Shown: in pieces, positions 25,306 to 36,940 of the stretch
How the letters are laid out: each line of letters starts with the position of its first letter
Numbering within the stretch: position 1 is the first letter of the stretch
Assembly (NCBI RefSeq): GCF_004193775.1
Contig: NC_041011.1
Span: 40,617,167-40,681,166, forward strand
Reading direction: 5' to 3'
Length of the DNA: 64,000 bases
DNA from: Glycine soja
Lineage: Eukaryota > Streptophyta > Magnoliopsida > Fabales > Fabaceae
Program-made: the position numbers and the translations under genes
Notes under the pieces: model-generated
Told to the model about the DNA's origin: nothing
Database searches by the model: none
The model's input: only the letters and a program-made list of their open reading frames with translations

Positions 25306-26405
25306 TCGAAGCATGACATTAAAGGGACCTAAGATGTTGCACTTAAGTTTTCTTTTATAAGTTACCTTGTCTGATATTATAAATCTGTGGGGCTGTTTTC
25401 CAAACTTTAAAAACAGGATAGCTAGGTAAAATTGTGGTGTTTTTAAAATCTTGTATGTTTTCTAGTTACAGATATTTGAAAACCCAGTTCTTATTCTATT
25501 GCGTTTAATGTGAAAATGAGCTCAAATGTTTCACATCCAAAATTTGGCTTTAAAATGTATCAATGTATAGAAATACAAGTTCCTTATTTCTGTCCTCTAT
25601 TCTTTTGTAGACAACATGATTTCACTAAAACCAATTATAATGTATATTGTTTTATGAAACTGGTATTAACTTAAATATTGTTTTAGATATGTCAAGCACC
25701 TCCTATCTATCTTTCTTGTATCAGTTCTAAATTCTAATGAAGTTTACCTGATCTCTTTTATTATTGGATTGGACAATACAGTTAGAGATGTTATTATACC
25801 CAGTGGGGATTTTGTCAGTTGTGAAACTTGTTTAATTGATGCATGGAAAACTTTGCAGTTTGCTCAGGTTGTGAAATGTGTTACCCTAATTTCTGCCAGA
25901 TTTCTTAGTGTTAAATCTTTAAGTTGTTTGTGCTACATTCTAGTGATCACTTATTTGGCATGTAATTAGTGGGGTCATTAATGCAAGTTTTCAGATCTAT
26001 CAATTAAGGACAAGTTGATCTGTAAAACAGCAGTGAGTGACTAAGTATTATTTTTCATACACTATCAGGAATACTAATTTATAGTATTTCATTATAGATC
26101 AAGGCACGAAGTGATAGTTATAAAAGGATAACCTGCCGACTCTAGTTCATATTGCACTTAGCTGTGTCAATGCCTTCTAAATTATCATATTATATAATCG
26201 GATGTGGATTAATAATTTAAGATGGGAGTTATGTCTAAATGATGAATTTTTATTACTGTAACTTTTGTCGAAAAATTTTCAAGTGTGGATATCATCTGAG
26301 TTCCCGGAGAATTTTTTTACTATCTTTGCTTCCCACTTATTTTCATGTACGCATAAAGTTATTACCACTTCTAATGTTTTATATTACTGCGTTTTCATTG
26401 GAAAG

Positions 26406-26561
26406 GTTGGACCCAAGGATCACCAGCGCTTTCAAGCTTCTTATGCAACTATATTAAAGGCCCATATGACTGCTATAAAGAAGAGAGAAAGGAAAGACAA
26501 GAAGAAGCCTTCAAAGGCAGATAAAAGAGAAGGAAGTTCAAAGAGACTGAAAAGGTCTTAA
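26406..26561 (+). pseudogene. SRP14: SRP14 3'-terminal exon, 5' coding exons not found
   Basis: Behind a good acceptor (GGAAAG) runs VGPKDHQRFQASYATILKAH followed by a Lys/Arg-rich tail and TAA, 51 residues. This is the C-terminal part of the signal recognition particle 14-kDa subunit, which with SRP9 forms the Alu-domain heterodimer that causes elongation arrest. A complete plant SRP14 has about 110-125 residues. I searched 24834-26405 by eye for the MVLLQ start, the VWVTLKRSS segment and the YRCLIRATDGKKT segment and found none. The exon itself is intact and unbroken. Either the gene lost its upstream exons, or these are replaced by something I do not recognise. Confidence 0.7.
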
Positions 26562-27157
26562 AATTATCTGCATTTTGTGCCTTGATCTTCTGCACAAACT
26601 TCGTTTCCTGCTGACTATGTTTTTGTTTTCCCCAGATTTTGGCTTGTTTTGTTTTCATTAGTGTTCCTATCACAAATGGACTAGATACCTGTCCTTCTAC
26701 CAAAGGGTCTTCTGTTCATAGTTCCTTGCCAAAGTCTCGGGTGTGTGAGTATTCGGCAGAGCGAAGGGAGATATCTACAAAAGGCACTTCAATGCTCAAG
26801 TGAAGGTGTTACGATTAACCCTTGGATCATGACCAGCGCACAGACTATGATTTCGTTAGTCTGGCTAGCCTACCCTATATTAAATAACCTGTAAAAGAAC
26901 ACATGATATATCTAGGCAAATCTATATATATATCTCATTCCATCCATTTAATATCAAGGTCTCAGGTCACAGCACAAACCCTTAACATATTGTCCAAAAT
27001 ATCCACTAATAACAATGTTGATTATAAATACTAACCATCAAAGTATCTCAAAACATCATAAGTACATCATCAACATACCTATAAGAAAGAATCATTTAAA
27101 TTTCAAAATAAAAGAATTCTCTCTAAATCTATTACTATCCTGGTCCCTATACCTATA
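26562..27157. other. Intergenic; a possible TE-derived stretch at about 26740-26890
   Basis: The stretch around 26735-26830 (GTGTGTGAGTATTCGGCAGA through AGGCACTTCAATGCTCAAGT) resembles sequence I associate with LTR regions of plant retroelements, but I cannot delimit an element. No gene seen. Confidence 0.3.
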
Positions 27158-28054
27158 TGTTGACAAATGCCTTTAAATTTAACAATTTATTGACATTTTT
27201 GTCTTCAATTATATAATCTACTAACAAATATATCTATGAAATATATAAACTTAATTAGTTAATATCAGTCACAAGATACATGCATCAAGAACACATTAAA
27301 CTTAGAAATTTCTGATTTTGTTATTGCAAATATTTATTATAATGTATTATAATTATAATTATATTTATAATGTAAATTTATCATAGATGAATCAAGAATC
27401 AAGAGGAGGTAAGGCAAGGGTGTGTTCTTAACTAAAAAAATTAGTTTGTCAAATCTTATATGGATCATTCACAAGTAGAAGAAAACAAGTAAGAGAGGTC
27501 TAACAACAAGAATTACGATGTTTTATAGTTTTCCTGTTCGATTAGTGACCACCTATATAATTATAGACATCAAAAGAAAAAAGTGATAGATTATACTTTC
27601 AAGGACAAATTGATCTCACTTTTTTATTTAATATTTATTATAAATATATAGGTTATCACTAACTAAGAAAGGAAGCTATAAAAATATTGTAATTCTGGTT
27701 GCTAGATCTCTATGTTTATTTTCTTCTACTTGTGGATTATCCATTTAAGATATGACAAACTGATTTTTCATTTGAGAACCTACCCTTGTCTTGCCTTGCC
27801 TCCTTTTGAGTCTTGATTTTTGTGTGATAAGTTGACATTACAAATATAATTATAATTATAATATATTATAATAAATATTTGCAATAACAAAATCAAAAGG
27901 TTCTAAGTCTAATGTGTTGTTGGTGCATGTATCTTGTTACTAATGTCAACTAATTAGGTTTATATATTTTATGAATATATTTATCAGTAAGTTGTATAAT
28001 TGAAGGACAAAATTGTTAATAGATTGTTAAATTAGAAAGATATTTGTAAGAAAC
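27158..28054. mobile_element. Large imperfect palindrome, foldback element
   Basis: Two arms of about 430 bp face each other around a centre near 27605 with almost no spacer. Matching pairs by eye: ACAAATGCCTTTAAATTTAA (27164) with its complement at about 28029-28048; the run ending GGTAAGGCAAGGG near 27420 with CCCTTGTCTTGCCTTGCC near 27783; CACAAGTAGAAGAAAA at 27471 with TTTTCTTCTACTTGTG at 27719; AAAAAAGTGA near 27582 with TCACTTTTTT near 27616. I estimate 75-85% arm identity. No coding capacity is visible. It could be a foldback or Mutator-type non-autonomous element; its transcript would form a long hairpin. No clear target duplication was found. Confidence 0.75.
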
Positions 28055-31000
28055 TTTACACCTTATGTCCATGTGAGCATTAAGTTCATTAGATTTGTGT
28101 CCCCCCCTACGTGTCACATAGGTGAGTTCTCTAATGTTAATGGTGGGACGGATTTGTCTCACTTTTTACACTTTCAGGAATTAAATTTTATTTTTTCATC
28201 TTTTAGGAACGAATTTATCAGTGTTACATACTTTTAAAAACCAAAATAGCTATTTACCTATATATTTATTTTCCTCAATTCATTTATTGCATAGTTAAGG
28301 TCATTCTGAGTTCATATTCTGGTTGCAAAATTCTTTCTTAATCATTAGGTTTCTTGCTTCATGTGTATAGCTATTGTTCATTGCTAAATTTGAATGGCTA
28401 CTCTGATTTGCATAACCATTCGGCTTGTTAAAGCCTTACTGGGCCTTCTAAAAACAAGATTTTCATGGGCCCATAAAAGACAATGAATACTTATGAAAGA
28501 ATTTTATGTGGATAAGATAATTTGTCATCGTGATTGTATGATTTATCTTGTATTAAATAAAAATCATTTAGGGGAAAAGCTAGTGGGATTTCTTTATGAA
28601 TCTAATCCCTAACGCTCCTGTGACTCTCCTTCAGTCATTGTGGATGTAGGTTGCTTTTTCTAAGAAAAGGGGAAAAGAAAGGTAGCTTGCAAAACACTAC
28701 ACCCGTGCTTGTTATTCCCACCCTAGCTGAAGTCTATCTATCGGATAGGGACTGGTTTTATAATATTTCAACGAATAGAGCATCTTGAGAAGAAGAAACC
28801 ACCCTAGCTATGAGATAAGAACCATTAATTTTCTATGCTTCCTCCTTCAGGCTCCAACATAAAGGACAAAAGTATTTCATTTTCTTCCTAGCACAAATTT
28901 AATATCTTATGAAAAATTAAGAGTATCCTTTTATATTTTCATTTATCACGTATTATTTATATGTTATAAAAATTCAATAGCTTTTCTTATTAGTAATAAC
29001 TTATTTTACATTTTATTATATATAATACTTTTTATACTAAAAAATAACATGTGATTAACTGGTGCTTCACCAGCCTTTTCTTTCCCATCCCAGCTTCAGC
29101 GATCTATCTATACAAGAACAAAACTACAAATGCCACATCTCATCCCATGAAGAAAACAAAACAAAAACTTTCTTATTATACTAAGTCTGATGCTGCACTA
29201 ATGCAAGGCAGTGCAAATGTTTGCTACAACATATAACAGATTAAATTAAAGTTTCGTCGAGATGTTCACGTTATCCCTATTATTAGTGGCATGGGTTGGT
29301 GGCTATTGAAAGACACTACATTAAAGGCAACCACCAAGGAATAGGTGAGTGGCTGCTAGCAAGTGTTGAAATAGGGATTCTGTGAGGTCTGTAATAGTGT
29401 AAGTATGTTACTATTAAATAATACTGGTGAAAAAGTAGTTGAAAACTTTGAATTCAATAATTAAATTAAAAAGGACTCCATGATGACTCGCTTCATTTCG
29501 ATAGATAAATTGATTGAGTTAACACAAGAAATTTTAAGCATTATACCTCTCCAATAAAAATGGTTTAATATTTTTATTCATTATTGGAACAAATGACATA
29601 ACATCACTTATAGTAGATAATTGTTGTTTAATAAATTTATATCATGAATAATTTTTTTAAAAATATTATAAGATCCACAAAATTATAACAAACAATTCAT
29701 CTTAACAATTATACTTTATAAATGTTGCTAGTAACAAAGTGACTAATCAATTAATAACTAAAGATACTCACTGGTGTAATTGCAAGTACTACTACTAAAG
29801 TCCATTAATTAAGAGGAAGAACCACCATAAGCGTTCACCAAACTCACTGATGCAACGTGCCCCCTCCGTCCAATTAATTACTAGTACTTTAATTGCTAGA
29901 ATTGGTCCCCTTCCATTATCTACCAAGCATGAATTATTGAGAGGCTTTGAAATTCGTTTCGCCATGCAGTATCCTACTTGGCAGCTAGTTAGTAGTTAAC
30001 AACCACATTTGTTGAACGTTTCTTTGCAACAGACACAGCCACTTGGGGTAGGTAACTAAGTGGGGCCGAAATACCTCCGAAACTTCGAACAGAACGAAAA
30101 CAGTTTCATAGAAAAAGAATACATAATATGCACTGAAGGAAGTCGTAATCACCCACGACGAATAATAATACTATGCTTTGAACAGAGTTTAGAAATTAAA
30201 AGTGTTCAGAATTTTAAATTCAGTTCAAATTAGAGGGCTATGGATTTTATAATGAGGTGTTGACCTGCTTGCTGCATATGACCGTTAATAACATCTGCTA
30301 TGAAATTCTAGGGGCTTTTGACAAATTATTAAGTAATTAAAAAAAGTTAGACAAATTATTTTTTAAGTTTCTATAATTTGGTCAAAATTTTTAAATAAGT
30401 ACTTACAATTTTAAAATTGTAATTAGATTCATATCCTTTTAAAAGAGTTCTTATACCTTAAAAATACTCATTTTTTGTTAAATGATTGTAAGTTACTTAA
30501 AAAACTAATTATGCATATATAGTTGCACATGAAAAATAGTAAACAAGAAATGGAGCAACCATTAGGCAAGAAAGTGAGATAGCATATATATAGTTCGATT
30601 TAGCAAAAGGGTACACAAGAGAGTGGTGGTTGTGGTTGCAGAACAAGAGAATACTGAATATTGCACTTGTACGTGGCGAATTTTATAAGAATGCTTTTGG
30701 TAATAGAAACACCAACGAGGCTTCGGTTCTTGTCTCCTAGGCACGAAATCGCGTTATCGCTGAAAGCACCTCATTCTCTTCCATCTCTTCTAAATGCCAG
30801 CATATATATACATATATGATATGGGGACCCAGAAAATTCATAGAAGTAGAACCAACATAGACACGCTCTCTTTTTACTCGAGTAAGAGTGTAGGTGGAAA
30901 AAATATATAAAAAAGATTCAGTCTTTGTAGGAGCCAAAAATTTCGCTTTATGAAACTTTATTTTTTTATTAGGATTAAACTTCATATTGTCCAATCTGCA

Positions 31001-31769
31001 TGCAACGTTCTCGGTGTGAAAGAAAGAAGAGGAAGGGTTAACAACAAAATATATTCTTTTCTCACCTTGTAAAACAATTTAATACAAGTAGAGTTTTTTT
31101 TTTTTTGTTCATAGCATCAACATCCTAATTTATAAGCATGCTAATATTCCAATAATTGTGGATTCAAAGGCTAGGAGTAATTCAGTTCGGGTGAAAGTGA
31201 AATGTTTCGTCCCACCTGAAAAGATAAAATAGATAAGAGAGAAAAAAATAATGTGGTTTTTACAATACAACCACAAGAAAAAAAAAAACATTGGGATATC
31301 TGCGGACCATTTTAAAATTAATCTGACAAAAAAAATGTATTTTCAAAGAAAACAAACTAAAAAAATCATTATTAAAATATCAAACAATAACCACCGTATT
31401 TAACATATATAGTAGTATTATACAATTATTTTTACCTTTCACTTACTTTTTTTTTGTCTTTTTTTTGTGTGAAGACATTTAATTTTTTTTGTCTCTCTTT
31501 ATATGCATTCATCTCAAATAAGTATATTTTTTAAAATAAAAATAATAAAAAACGATCTCATTTAACTATGAAAGCATGCATTCAGAAATAAATACCTCAA
31601 GTCAACCCGTCATTTATCATTGATACTACCTTTTTAATAAAATTTATTGCGAATGAATTCCATTCTCTATGGCGTGGTCGATATACTACGTACCGTTTTT
31701 CTTTTCTTTTTATCACTTTTCCACCAAATATTTCACACACAAAAAACCTTTCCACCAAAAGCTAGAAAC
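28055..31769. other. Intergenic, no gene seen
   Basis: AT-rich. A stretch at 28150-28260 is similar to 36225-36340 (both run from a TTTTTACA...TTTCA motif through CATCTTTTA), a decayed dispersed repeat. The frames at 29051-29236, 30562-30744 and 30737-30994 show no domain. Confidence 0.5.
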
Positions 31770-32035
31770 TGTTGAAATTAGATAATTTATATGGTAATTA
31801 ATTTTGCTAGTAAGGTAATTAGTTGGTTAAAGTTTGTTATAACCAACAAGTCTTATAAATAAGAGGCATGTGCATTGTTAAGTGTAAGTTTTTGATATCT
31901 TTGTTTGAAAAATTAATACAAACTATTATTATAACTTCCTTCCTCTTTCTCGATTATCACCCTCACCATCATTAGTTCATAGTTTCTATTATATTATGTG
32001 AGTATATGTGTGAGGTTTGTCTTGTTGCTCTAACA
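31770..32035 (+). repeat. 5' LTR of the 31.8-kb Copia element
   Basis: Starts TGTTGAAATTAG and ends CTCTAACA. It contains a TATAAATA promoter box near 31856, then a leader. It is 266 bp, 42 bp longer than its partner. Confidence 0.9.
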
Positions 32036-32037
32036 AC

Positions 32038-32050
32038 TGGTATTCAAAGC
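32038..32050 (+). other. Primer-binding site (tRNA-Met type)
   Basis: TGGTATTCAAAGC, two bases after the 5' LTR, is a decayed form of the common TGGTATCAGAGC complementary to initiator tRNA-Met. Confidence 0.75.
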
Positions 32051-32076
32051 TTCGTTACTGATCTTGGTGGGAGCTT

Positions 32077-34975
32077 ATGACTAATTCAAAAATGGTATCT
32101 GTATCATGGAATTTGTCAGCTTCTCTTCCTATTCTTAATGGGAAGAATTATGATTGATGGTGCGCTCAAATGAAAGCAATCTCTTGCTTCCGAGATGTTT
32201 CTGATATCATCAAATCTGGTGTTCAAGAACTTGGTGCAGCTCCAACAGAAGTGCAAAAGGTAGCATACCAAGAAAACAATAAGAAAGATGGCAAGGCTTT
32301 GTTTATCATTCGTCAAAGTGTTGATGCAAATATCTTGGAGAAGATATTAGATGCGAATAACGCAAAGAAGGTATGGGATATTCTTGTGAAATCCTATGAG
32401 GTTGCTAACAAGTTCAAGAAGGTGAAATTGTAGACCTTAAGGAGGTAGTATGAGCTTCTACTAATGAATGATCAAGACAGTATAATGGAGTACTTCACTC
32501 GAATGCTAACCCTCACAAACCAGATGAAGAACTATGGTGATAGGATAGAAGATGCAATGATAGTGGACAAGATTTTGAGAACCTTAACCCCAAGGTTTGA
32601 TCACATTGTTGTTGCAATTGAACAAGGAACAGACCTTGAGGGAATGAAAGTAGAAGAGCTACAAGGGATTCTTGAAGCACAAGAAATAAGACTCAATGAA
32701 AGAAATTCATTGAGATCCTCAAACCAAGCTTTGCAGGCTCAAACTTACAAAGGGAATTCTAGTGATAAAGACAAAAACAAGAAAGGCAAGGGAAATTGGA
32801 AGAAAGGGAAGAATCAAAGTGAAGGATTGAATTCTGCACCTAAACAACAACAAAATTCTAAAGACAACAATAAAAATGTAGTACACACAACAAAGAGGGT
32901 AGATGGAAACTTGATATAAAATCACTCAAATGCTACAATTGCTAAAAGTTTGGCCATTTTGCAAGAGAGTGCAAAGACAAAAAGGTGCCAAGGAACGTTG
33001 ATGAAACTCAATTGGCACAAGATGAAGATTCTAACTCTAATAATGTGTTGTTGATGGCAACAACCAATATTAAAAATAAGAATGTGAACTTGTGGTATTT
33101 GGACACGGGTTGTTCCAATCATATGACCGGACACAAGGAGTGGTATGTTTCCATTGATAATAAGGTGAAGAGCATAATTAAATTTGCAGATAACAACTCT
33201 ATGAATGCAAAAGGCATTGGCAAAGTGATCATACAAAGGAAAGATGGCCAGTAGGCTATCATCAGTGATGTTCTCTATGTTCCTAATATGAGGAACAATC
33301 TACTGAACTTGGGGCAGCTACTTGAAAAAGGCATTTCAATACAAATGGAGGACAATCACATGAAGCTATTTGATCAATCTGGTAAGTTGATCTTAAAGTC
33401 TCTTTTTTCTAGAAATAGAACTTTTAAGATTGAACTTTAGATTGGTGATTAAAAATGCTTAGCTACGTTGATAAGTGATGAGAATTGGAAGTGACATCAT
33501 AGATATGGTCATTTAAATTTCAGAAGTTTAAATGAACTGAAGAATAAAAGGATGGTGCATGGCTTACCTGAAATTGAATTGCCCAAACAATTACGTGTTG
33601 AGTGTTATGAATCAAAGCAACCTAGAAACTGTTTTAAGTCCGAAGCACCTAATAGATCAAAGGAGAAACTATAAGTGGTATATTCTTATGTGTGTGAGCC
33701 ATTTGAGGTGAAATCCTTAGGAGGCAATAGTCATTTTTGTCTCCTTTATTGATGAGTTTACTAGAAAAAATTGGATTTACCTTATTAAGCAGAAAAGTGA
33801 AGTGTTCTCCATCTTTAAAAAATTCAAACTGCTATGTGAAAATCAAAATGGCAATGTGATTAAGGTACTGAGAATTGATGGAGGTGGCGAGTATAATTCA
33901 AATGAGTTTCAAGTGTTTTGTGACAAAGAAGGAGTATTGCATGAGATTACTGCACCCTACACACCACACACAATGGTGTTGCTGAGAGATGGAACAAGAG
34001 CATTATGAACATGGCCAGAAGTATAATGAAGGGAAATTAAATGCCACATTATTTTTGGGGAGAAGCAGCCTCCACTGTGGTGTATATTCTGAACAGAATT
34101 CCTACAAAGAAGTTGCAAGGATGTACTCCTGAAGAAGCATGGTCTGGGCACAAGCCACGTATGAGTCATTTTAGAATCTTTGGCTCACTATGTTTCAAGC
34201 ATGTGCATGAGAAACTAAGACAAAAACTTGATAACTAGGCAGAATCAATGGTTCTCATTGGTTATCATCCAATAGGTGCCTAGAAGTTGTACAATCCCAA
34301 GATGAAGAAATTTCTAATTAGTATAGATGTGTTGATTGATGAATCATAGAGTTGGGATTGGACTACCACAACAACTGATAATACTGAAAGGAATGTGATT
34401 ATGCATTTTGATAATGCAGATAATGGAGTATAAACTATTGAATTAATTGACATTCAAATCATAAGATCACAAAAGGAAAGGCAAGCACCACAAACACTCA
34501 AAGATTATGAAAATACAACAATCAATGTAGAGGGAGAATTAGTCCATTTTGTCTTGTTTGCTAAATCATAACCGGTAAGTCAAGGAAATGCTTCTCAAAG
34601 TGCTCATTCGAGAGATGCTATGGAAGAAGAATTGAAGTCAATAGAGAAGAATGACACTTGGGAATTAGTTAATTTGCCAAAAAGAAAGAGACCAGCTAAT
34701 GTAAAGTGGGTCTATACAACCAAAATGAAGACAATGAGATTGTTAATTAATAATAGGTTAACTATTGACTTGGCAAAACACCCAGTGACACATGGGAGAA
34801 GTAAACATATTGAGACCAAGTTTCACTTTTTGAGAGATCATGTGAATAAGGAAAAGTTTGAGCTTGAGTTTTGTAGATCTTAAGATCAACTAGCAAACAT
34901 GTTGACAAAGCCTTTGAAGTGTATCAAATTTAAGGAAATGAGAGATAGGCTAGGAGTAATGTCTTGTACCAATAT
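32077..34975 (+). pseudogene. Decayed gag-pol of the Copia element
   Basis: Gag starts at 32077 and is broken by an in-frame TGA at about 32155 (a Trp or Arg codon in relatives) and by stops near 32431. A gag core follows (32464-32919). The zinc knuckle is recognisable around 32935-32975 but interrupted. The protease signature LDTGCSNHMTG sits at about 33100-33130. The integrase region (33480-34240) keeps HYFWGEAASTVVYILNRIPT and FRIFGSLCFKHV but has many stops. At about 34730 the frame jumps from the N-terminal RT-side motif NVKWVYTTKMK to RNase H C-terminal sequence (TIDLAKHPVTHGRSKHIETK), so the RT core with its YVDD motif is deleted. Confidence 0.88.
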
Positions 34976-34989
34976 GAATTAAGAGGAAG

Positions 34990-35213
34990 TGTTGAAATTA
35001 GTTAATTCATATGGTAGTTAATTTTATTAGTTAGGTAGTTAGTTGGTTAAAGTTTGTTATAACCAACAAGCTTGTGCATTATTAAGTGTTTTTTGATACT
35101 TTGTATTTGAAAAATTAATACAAACTATTATTCTCTTTTCCTTTCTCCCTATCCATCATCATTAGTTCATAGTTTATGTTATAACTTGTTAGGTTTGTCT
35201 TGCTTCTCTAACA
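34990..35213 (+). repeat. 3' LTR of the 31.8-kb Copia element
   Basis: 224-bp copy of the 5' LTR. It lacks the segment holding the TATAAATA box and some 3' sequence, so it has probably lost promoter function. Confidence 0.9.
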
Positions 35214-35786
35214 ACAACGATTGAATTATTCAATAAAAATATTATTATTGATACAATCGACATGAATTTCAATTTCTTTTGAGTACGTTTTAAATTCAAA
35301 ATTTATGAATCATATAATAACTTGTTTGAGGAAAAAAAATTTAGATACTTATGTTTTGAGGGACTTTTATATTCCATGACTGAGTTCATGTCTTTTTTAT
35401 TATCTAAATTATTCAAGGGTCTAAAGTCACTTTTAGATATCAAATGCCAATAGTGTCAAATCAAAAAAGGATTATCCAATAAAAAAAACATTGAATAATA
35501 ATGGGATATTTAATTGCAAACGTATAGGAATGAGTTTCTGGCTAAATTCAAGTCTATTGGGAGGCCAAGTCAAAAAAACCATCCTAATAATTTCGACGCC
35601 CATGCACTCCCCCGACTATAACACCGTAAGCCACGAAACTCTAATTGACGTAGTCAAATTATCTGAATATTTAGAATTTAAAATAAAAATTTCTAATTTC
35701 ACTATTTTAATAAAAAAAATTGCTTTATTTTTCATCTTTTGTAATTTCTCAATTATCTCTTTTTATCTTCTTTATCTTTATTTTTA

Positions 35787-35930
35787 TTGGAGAAAAATAT
35801 CAATAATTTTTTTTAACTTAAATGTTAATATATTCTATTGGACCAAAAATATTAATAAATTATCATTAGACGAAAATATGAGAAATTTTTTATTGGATCT
35901 AAATATTAATATGTTTCTATTAGACTAATT
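35787..35930. repeat. Degenerate 27-bp minisatellite
   Basis: The motif ATTGGAC/ATTAGAC plus AAAATATTAATA recurs with 27-bp spacing at about 35839, 35866, 35893 and 35920, and an earlier copy at 35787. Because 27 is a multiple of three it yields a spurious repetitive reading frame. Confidence 0.6.
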
Positions 35931-36701
35931 TGTTAGACCCAAAATTTCGTTTCATTGAAGAATAAAATATTATTTTAGGATAACATTACAACAATTACTT
36001 GAAAAAATATATTGACAAACATAATTTAAAATAAACATAATAATAACGATAATATTGATTAATCGTAATTTGTCTATCACAATAAAAATTACTCAAAATA
36101 AATATTGTAACAGTATATCAATCATTACAAATATTTCCAAATTACCCTAAAAGATAAATATATCTCATATTTTACTTCTTCAAATCTTGGTTATTTCATT
36201 AATGGCGATGAACGAAAGTTAACGATCAAATATATTTGTCATATTTTTTACATTTTCAATGACTAAATTTTATATTTTCATCTTTTAAGAATATATTTAT
36301 TATTGAATTACACAATCCGAGATAAAAGTGATTATTTAACATTCACATTCTTAGAGGATGAGAAGACTAAAAGTAAAAAGAATATTATATAATAAATATA
36401 TTGACGATTAAATATAAAATTATGTCTCTATGCCACGTAACAGTAATTGATTAAAGTTTACGGTTGGATATCATATTCTTTCAGAGACTAAATTATTAGA
36501 CATATTTATCAACAAATTATAATTCAACCACAAAAGTTACTCTTAAAAAAAAATTAGAAGTCCATCAATAGTCCGAACAAGTGAACACGTATCGTGCATG
36601 CCATTTTCTCTGCAGTCTGTAGATCTCCCTGAGCCACCAAAAAAACAAGAAAACATCCCTTCCCCACCCTTTCCAACAGGAATCAGAATCACTTCTGTGT
36701 G

Positions 36702-36721
36702 TATATATATATATATATATA
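36702..36721. repeat. (AT)n microsatellite
   Basis: Twenty-base AT run preceded by GTGTGT, about 220 bp downstream of the ATL stop codon. Confidence 0.85.
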
Positions 36722-36940
36722 TCTCCATTTCCGTTTTATTCATATCTGAACTGATGACCAAGATTTTGATTTAAGAATCTATCGTGATTCAGGATTTCAG
36801 TTATTTATCTTCAAACGCAAAACAAGTGTGCCAAATATTATACACATCTTACAAATTCTAGCGTAAAAAAATCGTGGCAGCAAAAAATAATTGGTAAATA
36901 CAATAAAATATTGAAATCTTGCAGAAGGGGGAATCAAAAC

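Larger units (their letters stand above)
31770..35213 (+). mobile_element. Ty1/Copia retrotransposon, degenerate and internally deleted
   Basis: 3.44 kb with LTRs at 31770-32035 and 34990-35213, a primer-binding site after the 5' LTR, and a purine tract AAGAGGAAG directly before the 3' LTR. Internal order gag - zinc knuckle - protease - integrase - (missing RT) - RNase H end is that of Copia. About 1.3-1.5 kb of pol is absent and the frame has many stops, so it is non-autonomous. Flanking 5-mers (GAAAC and ACAAC) are only partly alike, so the target duplication has decayed or the edge is off. Confidence 0.92.
35214..36940. other. Intergenic, 3' side of the ATL gene
   Basis: AT-rich, with a 27-bp minisatellite and an AT run listed separately. 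The frame at 35491-35928 is an artefact of the low-complexity repeat. No gene seen. Confidence 0.5.

Noticed and set aside
25769..25969. Frame with VRDVIIPSGDFVSCETC, considered as a missing SRP14 exon
   Set aside because: Does not resemble any part of SRP14 and has no recognisable family.
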